Shown here piece after piece: positions 11,643 through 22,930 of a stretch of 64,000 bases of DNA. Each line of letters starts with the position of its first letter. The stretch's first letter is position 1. Source of the stretch: Tubulanus polymorphus. Its lineage: Eukaryota; Nemertea; Palaeonemertea; Tubulaniformes; Tubulanidae. A program made the position numbers and the translations under genes. The notes below the pieces were generated by a model. That model made no database searches. It was not told the origin of the DNA and saw nothing but the letters and a program-made list of their open reading frames with translations. The stretch covers positions 22,618,485 through 22,682,484 of the forward strand of contig NC_134027.1 in NCBI RefSeq assembly GCF_964204645.1, in the 5' to 3' direction.

Positions 11643-11967
11643 ATGTTGAGTAAGTATCTAATCTAAGTACAGGTATCTAATAGGGTAAGAATCGCAAATT
11701 GCGTTAATTCTACTCTTCACAGTTCTTTCGTTTGTTCCAAATTCAATTTAGCTGTTATCTGGTATATGTTTTTTTTTTACTTTTGTTTATTTTCTTATCC
11801 TTTAATTTGTTTAAGGTCAACTGATTATATTGGCGCTTCTGTTTTGCGCTATCTTTGCGTCGGTTATGACTGTGACTGAAGCCGCTGAAGAACAGGAAAA
11901 AGTTAGAAGCAGATTGCGTAGATGGGGCAATTGGAGCCCGCCGAAAATATTTAAAAAATGGGGATAA
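11643..11967 (+). CDS. Small secreted Trp-rich cationic amidated peptide precursor, gene A
   Basis: Join(11643-11649, 11816-11967), 52 residues. The ATG lies in a 14-base microexon, ACCCAAAATGTTGA (11636-11649), bounded by tttttttcag and gtaagt; exon 2 follows ttgtttaag. Signal peptide: residues 1 to about 25 (hydrophobic core QLIILALLFCAIFASV, cut likely TEA/AEEQ). Then come the acidic spacer, KVRSRLRR (31-38) and the tail WGNWSPPKIFKKWG. The final Gly predicts amidation of Trp51. The mature part is strongly basic (Arg33, 35, 37, 38; Lys46, 49, 50) with three Trp, as expected of a membrane-active host-defence peptide. If cut at RR it would be a 13-residue amide. The microexon, signal and RxRLRR are shared with the copies at 5750-6163 and 19560-19883. 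Function is inferred from composition only. Confidence 0.8.
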
Positions 11968-13463
11968 GGCCGACATAATCATATCGACTATACGCCGATA
12001 TCTATTAGAGATCATTCTGAATTGTTTTGGTTGAAATATCAGCTGTCATTTTGTCTCTACGAAACTACAATTATTTTGTTTGTGTTATGTTAACAGGATG
12101 TTGGCCGTTCAAAAATATTGTTTGCAGTAACGCCGAGGAAACGAAGTAAAACGCCCTAATTCTTTCGGTGCTTTCTTTTCCAAGATAAATCGAAATCGTT
12201 TCGCTAGAAAGAATGTTAGACACAATTTATTGAGGTTACGTAAAATGTTTCTAATTCCAAGTCGAAGATTAAGACCAAAAACTCGATTTCTCCGAAGAAA
12301 AGCGGACGTGGTTCAATTTTGTCGTCTTGTATCGTGAAGGAAAATCAAGGGATGGCCGGATGACGTTGTAGCCTATTGTAACACCGTACCTTTTCGACGT
12401 ATACCACCACCAACATTCAAACGCTGAATTGACAAGATCGGCTCTTCGTTCATTTGACATGTCATTCTAGCCAGTCTGTGTTTTTTTTTTAGCAAAGAAT
12501 CCATCATACAAATGTACATTCAAGCACCAATGCCATCTTCAGGAATCAAGTGGTTAATCAGCAACCAACAAAGTACATGTACCATACTCCAAGTCAGGAC
12601 AAGTCAGCGTTTAGAATATATTATCTATCAGTATCGTTTAATGCTTCCAGCATCATTCTCACCACTGCAATTCCAGCGGCGGATCCAGGGGATACACAGG
12701 GTGGTCGTGCACCTTCCCCTCGAGAGATTGACCTTTTCGTGTGAAAGAAGAAAAAACAACCATTGATGTCCAATATTCATTGCCCTTTATTCCATTTATT
12801 CATATATTTCATGATTGACCAATCACAGAGCAAATTTTTTACACAGATACTGATCAAGGTCACCACTCTAGGGACGGTTGCTCAAAAGTAGACTAAATTC
12901 TTATCAATTCATACGAGCTTTTAACTGAAATTAAATCTACTTTTCAGCAATCGGCACCTGAACTCGTACCCAACATCAAATCGAATATTCATCAAGCGAT
13001 ATAAAACTTTCGGTCTAGATTCCCGGGAAAGTTAAAAAGACAACCGATTCAACTTCGCCTCTCATCGGTTTAAAAGAATTCTACTACGACAAAGTAAAGA
13101 TACATACATCGCAACTAAAGTCTAAATAAAAGTCGATTTGAAAAAAACCCAGTTTTCTTATCGTATGAAACCGGGCTCGGTATGATATAAAAAGTCCCTC
13201 CATAGTTTGTATATAGTATCGTCTAGGTGATTATACATACGTGGTATATACGTCTCTAATATTGAGTCAACAGTTTCTCTAAAAAGTAATATACAAAAAA
13301 AATGAACATCAGATTGTTTCTAACTACGAAACGACTAAATACAACATAAAATGGGTTCATATATTCGCTGAACGTGCGTAAAATGCAACGTATTATTTTT
13401 TGATTTTTCTCGACATATTACACGACTAATACGTACATAGATACAAAATAGAATACAAAATCC
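11968..13463. other. Noncoding duplicated block downstream of peptide gene A
   Basis: This aligns with unit B in two parts: 11968-12650 with 19884-20478, and 12764-13560 with 22934-23740. Short frames here are broken by indels between the copies, so they are not conserved genes. A fragment of a 'ccagcggcggatccagggga' repeat lies at 12665-12725. Confidence 0.55.
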
Positions 13464-13469
13464 CAGCAG

Positions 13470-13515
<46 letters not shown>
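13464..13515 (+). repeat. CAG/AGC microsatellite
   Basis: About 17 triplets of agc. The homologous position in unit B (23652-23670) has only about five or six, partly ctg-interrupted. The tract has therefore changed length since the duplication. Confidence 0.9.
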
Positions 13516-13596
13516 TCTCAACTTCCGTGTTCAGAGCATTTTATCAATCCGCTGGCTGGAAGCACCTCCGATAGCCCGGGCTGTTAGGTTGCCGCA

Positions 13597-15719
13597 TATG
13601 GGCGGCCATTCCCGCCAAAAATCAGCGTTTCGTCTATTTGTCTGTACTTTGTCAAAATGTCATAGTTCACCGCCAAAATGTGTAAGCGTAACGTCAAATT
13701 GTGTAATGCGGCTAAATAACACAGGGGGCAACACTGTACGGACAGTATTTCGCGGTATTTTTCTCGCTTTGCGATCATCTCAAGGTCGTCTCATTGAAAT
13801 AATTTTGCGAGTATCAAATCGACAAATCGTATCATATTCCCTAACCCATGGAATACCTCAAGGGCCATACGACTTACGAGTTACGTTTTACGACTTACGA
13901 GTTACTAATACATTTCCTACAATACGTTACGACTTACGTTTTACGACTTGCGTTTTACGAAATACACGTTTTTCACTAATTGGCTTCGGATATCCGAAGC
14001 GCGCTAAATTCAAAGAACGGGTTTCAAAATGAAGTCGAATTGTCATTTCAAACAGCATAATAAGAGTAATTTATTGTACATAGTGAATCAATCTCGACTG
14101 CAGTGGGCTATTACAGGGCAGAAAATCTGCGCGTTGGCCATCTGCTGTGCGAACCTTCTCAAAATCTATTAAATGCTTTCACACTGACTGATGACTGTCC
14201 CGTTACGTGCACGATGATTTTAATAGACGATATTTCAATATGTAGATCTTAGCTGGAAATGATTTTAATAATTAGAACAAGATTCATCAATATAGAAAAA
14301 ATGTATTTATTTTTTGAAAACACTAGGCCGCATACAGCCATCCATCATCGTTACAGTTATTCGTCTAATAATTACACCCACACAGTGAAATGCCTACCAC
14401 GTGGCCACTGTCCTTGAACTCTTGCGAACCGAAACTCCAACACTTAACTCGTAAATCGTAACTCGTAATTCGTTGAACGTATTTAAGTTGTAATTCGTAA
14501 CTCATAAAACGGAAGTCGTAACGAATATTCAAGGAAATGTATAAGTAACTCGTAAAACGTAACTCGTAAGTCGTAAAACGTAACTCGTAAGTCGTATGGC
14601 CCTTGAGGTATTCCATACTATTAACCCCAATAAAATGAATTTATTATTACTTTTATTAGTTAACTCGGAACTCATGAACTCAAGACGTCGTCTCAGGTAT
14701 GGAGGCCCTGTATGGAAGCCCTGAGACGACACCTTGGGTTCATGAGTTCCCCAGTTCATAACTTCCAGAGTTTATGATATTTCGAGTTTATTTGGGCATG
14801 TACAACACTATGAAATTATGCGACATAAAGAATCCTATTATAAGGATGTTAAATCCGATTACGTCATGAATTAACTAAAAAATGATGTCCCGCATCAACC
14901 AAGACTGGTTGACTGTGCCCAATTCTGCACTGGCAGTCATATGAAGTCGACCGGCAACCAGTCTATCATCAGACATCAGCTTTCTTGATGGTTTATAGAA
15001 AATAAATAGATATTTAAAAATTTCTCATAACGAGCGTTTGTTATCTTTTTCATCATTAAAACCCGAGCAGATTCATCGAGAGTCACCGGTTATTCGGAGT
15101 CACCCTTCTCTCTAGCCCGAGCACAGAAAATCCGAGCTACCTACCAGAGGAGGAACGGAAGCGCCCTTCAACATACCATTGATCGCTGGTTATTCAGTAT
15201 CGTCTAAGCCTGAGACGCGGGTCTTTGATAGAGCATCGTGTTTACATTCGACGTTTCGGTATCGCAGGCTTTTTTCATTAGACGAACTCATGAACTTGAG
15301 AACTCAGGAAGTTATGAACTTGGAACTCATGAACTCAAGATGTCATCTCAGGGCTTCCATAGGTTTACGGCAAAGTATTTACTTCCGCTATTTTACCGTA
15401 CATTATTACTATATATTATAGTATTAACTAACTAAAGTAACAATAAAATCATTTTTTTGGGTTTAGGTAATATGATACGATTTGTCGATTTGATACGAGC
15501 AAAATTATTTCAATAAAACGATCTTGATATGATCGCAATGCGAGAAAAATACCGCAAAATACTGTCCGTACAGTTTCGCCCCCCCCCCCCCTGTGTTATT
15601 TAGCCGCATTACACAATTTGACGTTACGCTAACACATTTTGACGGTGTACTATGACATTTTGTCAAAGTACAGACAAATAGACGAAACGCTGATTTTTGG
15701 CGGGAATGGCCGCCCATAG
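13597..15719. mobile_element. 2.1 kb foldback element with about 250-base terminal inverted repeats
   Basis: The left end 'tatgggcggccattcccgcc' and the reverse complement of the right end, 'ctatgggcggccattcccgc', begin inverted repeats of about 252 bases (13597-13848 and 15466-15719). A 5-base direct repeat, ccgca, flanks it at 13592-13596 and 15720-15724. Unit B shows a single ccgca at the same place (after cccggg near 23741): an empty site. Inside are a second foldback (13848-14616) and arrays of about 10-base units. No transposase is visible, so it is non-autonomous. Confidence 0.85.
13848..14616. mobile_element. Nested foldback with short-unit tandem arrays
   Basis: The ends 'atggaatacctcaagggcca' and 'tggcccttgaggtattccat' are exact inverted repeats. 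Each leads into an array of about 10-12 base units related to 'acgacttacgagttacg' (13870-13970 and, inverted, 14440-14600). It lies within the larger foldback. The frames called here are artefacts of the array. Confidence 0.75.
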
Positions 15720-18059
15720 CCGCACACATGCTACGGGTTCCTCTTTTGATACAATATGGACATATAAACTAGATACGTCCATGGATACATCGCAAATCTT
15801 AAGCCGTCAATTTTGTCGAACATCAAAATCATTCAACCATTCCATTCTATCTTTTTTCTTCAAATGAATTAAGTATCGTTGCCATGAATTTTGGATTGTG
15901 TATTTTGGCAGCTGTGTCAAGCTGGAACTGATATCCCAGTTGCTAAAAAGTTGGTTAAAGTAACCGTTTGGTAAGTAAAGTACGCACAGTAAAATTACAG
16001 TTTTGTCAGCTCCTCAGAAATTGAGCAACTGACCCTCACTCGTCATATAACGTCGGCCCAAGTCTACACCATCGATGCAAAAAAGGAAAAAAACTATATC
16101 ATATACAAGTGAGGCCTCTATATAACAAGACTCTAGTCAATTCGTCAATTATTCTTTTGACACTTTTCACTGAGGTTAGACATGACATATCATTTGTATC
16201 AGATTTAAATATTATGCTATAATGGTACATACCGGAACTACAAAATTCATCTAGACGTAATGCATTTTAGGTCAGAACTTTCGTACTATTTTTCCACTGA
16301 CTAATCTCAATTGCAAAACTATCAGCTACAAGCCTCGCTAGTTAGCAGATACTCTGACAAGCAGTTTCGTGTTAAATTTGAACTGATGCAGGCGTCAATC
16401 TGCTTCTGGACTGCCTGGATTTCACCAGGGACGTTTTCAATTGAAAATGATCTACAAACACCAGACATTCATTGTATTTCGTACTGGCCTCAAACTTCGG
16501 AACAATGTAAACATTTCAATACAAGTCGCCATTTTTGTTTATGTAGTATATTTGGCACTTTCGTGTTATTGATCGACTTTTTTCGAATCAAGGCATAGAC
16601 CCTTCCAGAAGAGCTGGCTGCCGTCATAAATCCCTGATGGCATCGTGAGCCTCGGCCATGTTCTTCCCTCGCTGGGATTTTGTGTCTGGGAAATTAAACA
16701 CACAACTGTGGAAATGGGTGCAATTTAACCTAATCAACTGTAGAGCCGGGTCCAGAGTCAACAAAACTGAAAAAACTATGCGAAAACCGACCATAACTGC
16801 ACCCCATAAGTATGCGCAAAACTTTTCGACAGTATGGTGGCACCAATTCCATTGTACAGTTGTGAAAATTGGATAGTTGGGAAATTGTGAAGATTGGAAA
16901 ATTACGTCCCATTAAACGCCTTCTGAATTTCAAAAAGATGTCTTCAATATTGAATTAGCATTTGAAAAAGATGACCACAGCAGAAACCGTGTATCTCTGT
17001 GCTCTGTGTGTTTCACGTCGAGGAACAATGGCTGTACTAGGTGAACTTGGCAATATCCACTCAGAAGACTCTTGAAATCCTGGCATACTGGCATACCAAA
17101 AACAGGAAAAACTAGTATACCATTCTATGCAAGAGTTAATCCACTCCAACTATAGTTGGTATAGCTTCCTCACAAAACCTGTTGGTATCCTAAATCATTC
17201 GCAATATCTTTTACCCGAACGAAACATACATTACAAGAGAGATTTAAACATTTTGGCACAAATAGATATCTAATTCGCCTCAAAAGTAGACTGCTATACA
17301 ATTCTAAATCCTGAATTTACCATTGCGCCATTCTTGATGGGGTTTACGCTACCAAAACAATATAGAATCAAAATCTGCAAATTTCGTATAGGTAATCATT
17401 TTTTATACTGAGGAAGATAAACTTACAGCACACCATGAGAGAATAGATTGTGCCAATCCTGTAATTCCATTTGAAAATGAGTTTCATTTGTAATAGAGTG
17501 CTTAGGACAAAATTATATATGATTTGAACAGAGCTGTTAGTTACATGCCCAGATGCTCCAAATTGGGACGACCAAGCAAAATTCAAAATCCTAGACTTAC
17601 TGATAAAAACCTATACCTAAAGGTTTTGAAATTCTTAACTCTAACTCGACCTGGTAGGGTGTATTTATTACAATAAAGAGATTATTGAATTGAATTGTGA
17701 AGCGCATACTTGATTTGTTTAAACATCTACTCTAGCTACGTGTATATTGTGAATCTAGTGAGAAAATGGAGGTAGGTCTTCCTGCGTATATTCAAACTTG
17801 TCTACACTCCTGCTGTAAACACGAAATAATGTTTTTCAAAAACCAGCAATTAGCGTGTAGCCTATACGCATTGTTTCTGGCATCCTCCCAATAGGCAGGC
17901 ATTCGAACACGTTGGCGTTTGCATAACGCTTATTGTACCAGCTGTATTCCCATCAACAGAATTGCAGCTCGCTGAATATTGTTCGAGGTGTCAAATTGGC
18001 TGTTTCGCACTCTTCATCGTCACATGAACAAATAGAAAACCAACCTATAAGTGCGCTTG

Positions 18060-18195
18060 GCACACACATGCATTGATGCTGGCAACTACATATATCAAGT
18101 ATATCAGTCCCATCCTGCACCCTTAACCGGGAACACGCTGGAGACGAGTAAACCCACACAACATCGTGAAACTTTAAAGTCCGCATCAGAAGAAG
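18060..18195 (+). promoter_or_regulatory. Promoter region and untranslated exon 1 of peptide gene B
   Basis: Homologous to 10085-10218; exon 1 ends at 18195 before gtaagt. The 'agtccgcatcagaagaag' block and the upstream 'gagacgagtaaac' are identical to A. Confidence 0.5.
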
Positions 18196-18467
18196 GTAAG
18201 TGGAAATAAGTACAGTTTATGTAGCGCTAACGGCATTTTTAGTAGAATCAAAGCTTCTGATATATTAGGTTCAACAGAATAGGAATATGTGAATATTTCT
18301 TTCAGTCCGCAACATAACTTTTCCGACAGTTTTTTCTTTTTTTGATCGGATGCCTATTATATAGTGTATATTTTGCCAATGCGGCATTATTTTAGTAAAC
18401 GCTATTTTGCCAATGGCTATATTTAATAAGATATACTAATAAAATATAACAATAAAATCATTATATC

Positions 18468-18535
18468 GGGTTTAGGGTAAGGGTTTCGAAAGGGTTAGGG
18501 TCTAGAGGGTCCTGAGGGTTAGGATTAGAGAACCT
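18468..18535 (+). repeat. Telomere-like TTAGGG tract, copy B
   Basis: A shorter, degenerate counterpart of 10499-10618 inside intron 1 of peptide gene B. Confidence 0.65.
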
Positions 18536-18549
18536 ACTGATGGTTTCCA

Positions 18550-18606
18550 GTGAGCTCGATGGTTTAGTGGAAAGACGTTAGACTAGCAATCTGCCTCTGT
18601 TCACAC
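18550..18606 (+). repeat. tRNA-derived SINE head (unit B)
   Basis: 'gatggtttagtggaaagacg' followed by 'ttagactagcaatctgcctc' gives a tRNA-like head with A box and anticodon-loop-like region. The B box is degenerate. It is more complete than the unit A copy. Confidence 0.45.
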
Positions 18607-18909
18607 TTACCTTTTAAATTTTTAAGTCGCACATCTCAGTACGCATGCGCGGCGTCAATTAGCCAATCAGAACGCGCCATTGGCAAAATAGCGTTAACAT
18701 GAATAATGCCGCATTGGCAAAATATCACCTGCCTATTTGGTAACGCAGCTCTATAGATGACGTAGTATGACTTAAACATAATACAGAAGCTTTTTCTGGA
18801 AATGATAGCCCCCATCAAGCATACTGATGTCATTTTTAATTGGACTGCATCTCACGTATATAGTATAGACATTATTGGGACGTGTTTCTGATTCCTTTTT
18901 ATCAACTAT

Positions 18910-19116
18910 TTGGAGCTTTTATTTGATTTTTTGAATTGGAAGAAACCCCAAGGCCGACCACAGTCCACCTGGTTGACGATAATCTGTGAAGACCTAGCCT
19001 TTGTGGATATAGAACTTGATTTTAAATTAACGCCAAGCGAAACATTAACTTTCCTGAAGGAACTAACTGTAGACCGCGATAATTGGGGGTCACTTGTACA
19101 TCACATCGTGACGTAG
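18910..19116 (+). pseudogene. Non-LTR retrotransposon 3' end remnant (unit B)
   Basis: An open frame translating to GRPQSTWLTIICEDLAF ... LTVDRDNWGSLVHHIVT then stop. This is the C-terminal tail typical of LINE reverse transcriptases. The catalytic domains are absent. It is homologous to the frameshifted copy at 10964-11207. Confidence 0.7.
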
Positions 19117-19559
19117 CGGCGTTGGTGATGTCATAGAAGAAAGATTGGATTGTTTCAAGAAAATAGGAGAGCGAAGAACAAAAATGAAAAATAAAACATT
19201 TTTATAAAAGGCGTTTTTAAGATAAAATGCGTTTATGGAAGGGAGCATGGAGAAATGAAAACAAGAAACGGGTATCTTCCACATAAATGTCGAAAGGACT
19301 GCAGAAACAGATAAAAAAGAGTTGAGATTGTGACGTATTTGATTCAAAAGATTGGAGAATTAATGAAGAAAGAAAACTAACTTCGAGCAAATCACTAGAT
19401 TGAAAATTAGAGTGGTCGTAACTAAAAACAATTGTTTCTTTATTTGATTATTTATGCAGAATTTCAGGAGGCGGATCCGTGCTCCAAGCAATTAGCCTAG
19501 CGTATAACTAAGGCGATAATCATATGTATATTTCTAAATCCATTTTTTTCAGACCCAAA

Positions 19560-19883
19560 ATGTTGAGTAAGTATCTAATCTAAGTACAGGTATCTAATTG
19601 GGTAAGAATCGTAAATTGCTCGTAATTCTGCTCTTCACACTTCTTTCGTTTGTTCCAAATTCAATTTAGCTGTTATCTGGAATATGTTTTTTTTACTTTT
19701 GTTTATTTTATTTTCTTTTAATTTGTTTAAGGTCAACTGATTATATTGGCGCTTCTGTTTTGCGCTATCTTTGCGTCGGTCTTGACTGTGGCTGAAGCCG
19801 CTGAAGAACAGGACAAAGTTAGAAGCAGATTGCGTAGATGGGGCAATTGGAGCCCGCCGAAAGTATTTAACTCATGGGGATAA
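19560..19883 (+). CDS. Small secreted Trp-rich amidated peptide precursor, gene B
   Basis: Join(19560-19566, 19732-19883), 52 residues. The microexon at 19553-19566 is identical to gene A (ACCCAAAATGTTGA) with the same acceptor and gtaagt donor; exon 2 follows tttaag. The protein matches gene A in signal peptide, spacer and KVRSRLRR, and the tail is WGNWSPPKVFNSWG. Compared with gene A, the tail replaces the KK before the last Trp with NS, lowering its charge. The terminal Gly again predicts an amidated C-terminus. The promoter, untranslated exon and intron contents match gene A because both lie in the segmental duplication. No frameshift or stop is present, so both copies look functional. 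Confidence 0.8.
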
Positions 19884-20488
19884 GGCCGACATAATCATAT
19901 CGACTATACGCCGATATCTATTAGAGATCATTCTGAATTGTTTTGGTTAAAATATCAGCTGTCATTTTGTCTCTACAAAACTACAATTATTTTGTTTGTG
20001 TTATGTTAACAGGATGTTGGCCGTTCAAAAATATTGTTTGCTGTAATGCCGAGGAAACGAAGTAAAACGCCCTAATTCTTTCGGTGCTTTCTTTTCCAAG
20101 ATAAATCGAAATCGTTTCTCTAGAAAGAATGTTAGACACAATTTATTGAGGTTACGTAAAATGTTCCTAATTCCAAGTCGAAGATTAAGACCAAAAACTC
20201 GATTTTTCCGAAGAAAATCAAGGAATGGCCGGTTCGACGTATACCACCACCAAGATTCAAACGCTGAATTGACAAGATCGGCTCTTCGTTCATTTGACAT
20301 GTCATTCTAGCCAGTCTTAATTTTTTAGCAAAGAATCCATCATACAAATGTACATTCAAGCCCCAATGCCATCTTCAGGAATCAAGTGATTAATCAGCAA
20401 CCAACCAAGTACCATACTCCAATGACAAGTCAGCGTTTAGAATATATTATCTATCAGTATTGTTTAACGCTTCCAGCATCTTTCCACT

Positions 20489-21882
20489 TTTTTTTAGTAC
20501 AAACTAATTTCATTAAACAAGTCAATGATATACAAAATAAATACATGCTAAGGTCCAGAGGACATTACAAGCAATTACAATTATAATTGAAGTGACATTT
20601 GACGGTGACCAAAAATTAATAAATGCACGTAAACTGATAATACACTAAAGGATGATAATATTAATAGTAATGATAGTAGCAATGAGTTGTCACAATAAAA
20701 GTAATAATAATGATAAATAATAACGCAAAATGATAATAGATAATAGTAAATGATAATAATAATGATAGTAATAATAATAATAATGATAATGATGATTATC
20801 GTCATCAGTTAGAGATTCTTTGGTTTCTAGAAATGAATTTAGCCACAAGACAGATTACTGTCGAGTTTAAATCATAGTTATAAATGGAATTTCCAAAAAG
20901 TAGGAATTCGAATTTATTCAACACGTTTAATCTATTGAAATACGGAAGTATACTTCCGTATAGAAGTAGGAAATGTGTTGTCAGTAGGTGCAGTCAGGAT
21001 CACTTACACCAACGAAATTATGTGAATAGAAATGAGATCTCAGGAAGAGGTCTACACGCAGACGATTTAAGCAGATTTCTTCATTTCGATTGAGGTTGTT
21101 TATTATGGTTGAACTAAGAACATTGGAGTGGTATTTATTAAAGCAGGTTCTAGATTTGAAAAGGGAAAATGAATCGCAGTTTTGAAGCTCAGGTGTAACA
21201 TTATTCCATTATTCCATAAGTTGAACAATGGGTGATCGCCTCATAAATGAAGAATAAGATGCTGGGATTCTAAAAGGTCGCTGCGTTCTAAGAGCACGAG
21301 GTTGGTTGCTGGCCACGTTATGGAAATTTATGAAGATTGAATTTACATATGGTGGGACAAATCGGTTTTTTACTTTAAACATATACAGCAATTGACGCTC
21401 TTTACGCCTGGCGGCTAGAGTTTGCCAGTTCAAAATTTGCAGGACCTTATTAGTGTTTGAGCCGTGGATACAACCGGAGACAAGGATCGCAGCTCTGTAG
21501 TGAATCCTCTCCAGTTTGTTTAGATTAGAAGTAGAGGCCCCCTGGTAGATGATATCACAGTATTCAAAGTGAGGAGTTATAAAAGATTTATAGATTAATT
21601 CTAGATGACAAGATCTAAGTTTTCGGCTTAGCAATTTCAGTGGATTTAGGAGTTTTTGGGTTTTAGTAACCAGACGTACGATGTGTTCATGAAAATTAAG
21701 GTTTTGATCAAGAATAAGGCCTAGGTGTTTGTGAGATTGTTTTGTAGGGATTATTTCCCCGTCGAAGGTGAGATTAGTGTAGTTTGCAGTACCACGTTTC
21801 GTAAAGTTGATATTGCAACATTTGGAAGGTTTGAATTGGAGCCGCCAGATTTTGGCCCAAGATTCAATCTCATCTTCTTTCT
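20489..21882 (-). mobile_element. 5'-truncated non-LTR retrotransposon (LINE) insertion
   Basis: Inserted in unit B only. The 10-base target duplication tctttccact flanks it at 20479-20488 and 21883-21892. Read on the minus strand, it has a reverse-transcriptase fragment, then a 3' tail with (taa)n/(gat) simple repeats, and ends in poly(A) (t-run at about 20489-20496 on the plus strand). Unit A at about 12655 lacks it. Confidence 0.85.
21209..21882 (-). pseudogene. Reverse transcriptase fragment (jockey/CR1-like)
   Basis: The minus-strand frame is open from the element's 5' edge. It contains W-x-x-x-W-x-LQF-x-PSKC, HLGLILDQNLNFHEHI, the region with YKSFITPHFEYCDIIYQG, then RRKERQLLYMFKVKNRF. 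These are post-YADD segments of a LINE reverse transcriptase (thumb and following region). The catalytic YADD and the endonuclease domain are missing through 5' truncation, so it is not functional. Confidence 0.85.
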
Positions 21883-21892
21883 TCTTTCCACT

Positions 21893-22930
21893 GCAATTCC
21901 AGCGGCGGATCCAGGGGATACACAGGGTGCACGTGCACCTTCCCCTCGAGGGCTGACCTTTTCGTGTGAAAGAAGAAAAAGCAAAATTTCGCCTAAGTTT
22001 TGTCGTTGTCGTTTACCGACGCTTTACTCGGCATAACCGATGTTCATTGCTGCGTTTGGTTAAATGACTGGATTGGTTCCGGGCCAGACGTACTCATATC
22101 GTGCCTAGAACGCGTCTAGTGCTGGAACAAACAATTTTGGGGAGGACCTTCAGACCCCTATCCCAATTTGTGCACCCCTCCCTGAAATCCTGGATCCGCG
22201 GCTGAATTCTCCACCAGTTGAGCTCGTTCTGACTTCAATTGTATAAAAACCTATAATCATTAACAATCTCATTAACTTCATATTCTCAGAAAGCGAAAGA
22301 GGTGTACGCATTGCGAGCTAGAAACTGTTCGTACCACTTCCAGTCGTATGATCTCCATTTTGACCGGTCTTTGAAGTTGGTGACGTACTACCTCGTCCAG
22401 CGTTATGTTCCCTGCGAGTTCTACTTTCCGTTTCCCATCTCAAAACCGTACAGAGAGTGGCGGGGTAGGTCTCTTAAATCAAGCGTACGGTACCTACGTA
22501 CTTTATTCACGACCCCGCATGTGGTTTCGTTTGAGAGACTTAAACTAGTTTTATATAAACTATGCACGTCTTTTATAAACAACGATGGCCGCAAGTGTCG
22601 CCATCTATATTCTGACCGGAACAGTGTGGGCTGCAGATGTGTCCGGGGTAGTTTGTATAAACGATATATAACAGAAAATCCACCGAAGCGTATTCGAAAG
22701 AACTGGATTCCGTCTGAACTGACGAAAGGACGGACGGGGACTTAAGACGTGTCGGCAAAATGCATTCTATCTGCTGATGCTCCATTGTAAATGTTCTCGT
22801 CCTCGCTTGCAAGGGTTTGGTTGTCTGCTCGTAAATTGCTTCTATATCCTGCATAGTCCTCGATCGGGTTCAGGGTCAGCAGTCCGCTTGAAAAAAAACA
22901 CGAATATCGATTTCATTTCTTCGCGAACAA
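21893..22930. other. Short inverted-repeat element and unit-B-specific segment
   Basis: 21893-22208 begins 'gcaattccagcggcggatcc' and ends 'ggatccgcggctgaattc', which are imperfect inverted termini of a MITE-like element. Unit A keeps only its left part (12665-12725). The rest up to 22930 is absent from A. The 147-residue frame at 22302-22745 has no motif I recognise and I do not call it a gene. Confidence 0.45.

Larger units (their letters stand above)
8856..16680. repeat. Segmental duplication, unit A
   Basis: Unit A aligns by eye along its length with unit B (16817-25870). Both begin at 'gcaaaacttttcgacagt' and both reach 'gcctcggccatgttcttccctcgc'. Shared content in order: conserved noncoding block, peptide-gene promoter, TTAGGG-like tract, tRNA-like SINE head, LINE 3' remnant, peptide gene, and a noncoding block with a CAG tract. 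Unit A alone has the foldback insertion 13597-15719 and a long CAG tract. Unit B alone has the LINE at 20489-21882 and extra segments at about 21985-22930 and 24515-25655. Orientation is direct; about 135 bases separate the units. Confidence 0.85.

Noticed and set aside
15892-15941. Short signal-like peptide MNFGLCILAAVSSWN conserved in both duplication units
   Set aside because: Only 15 codons before a stop in both copies and no convincing splice donor; conservation follows from the duplication.
22302-22745. 147-residue frame in unit B
   Set aside because: Confined to a unit-B-specific insertion, no recognisable motif, no splice or codon evidence.
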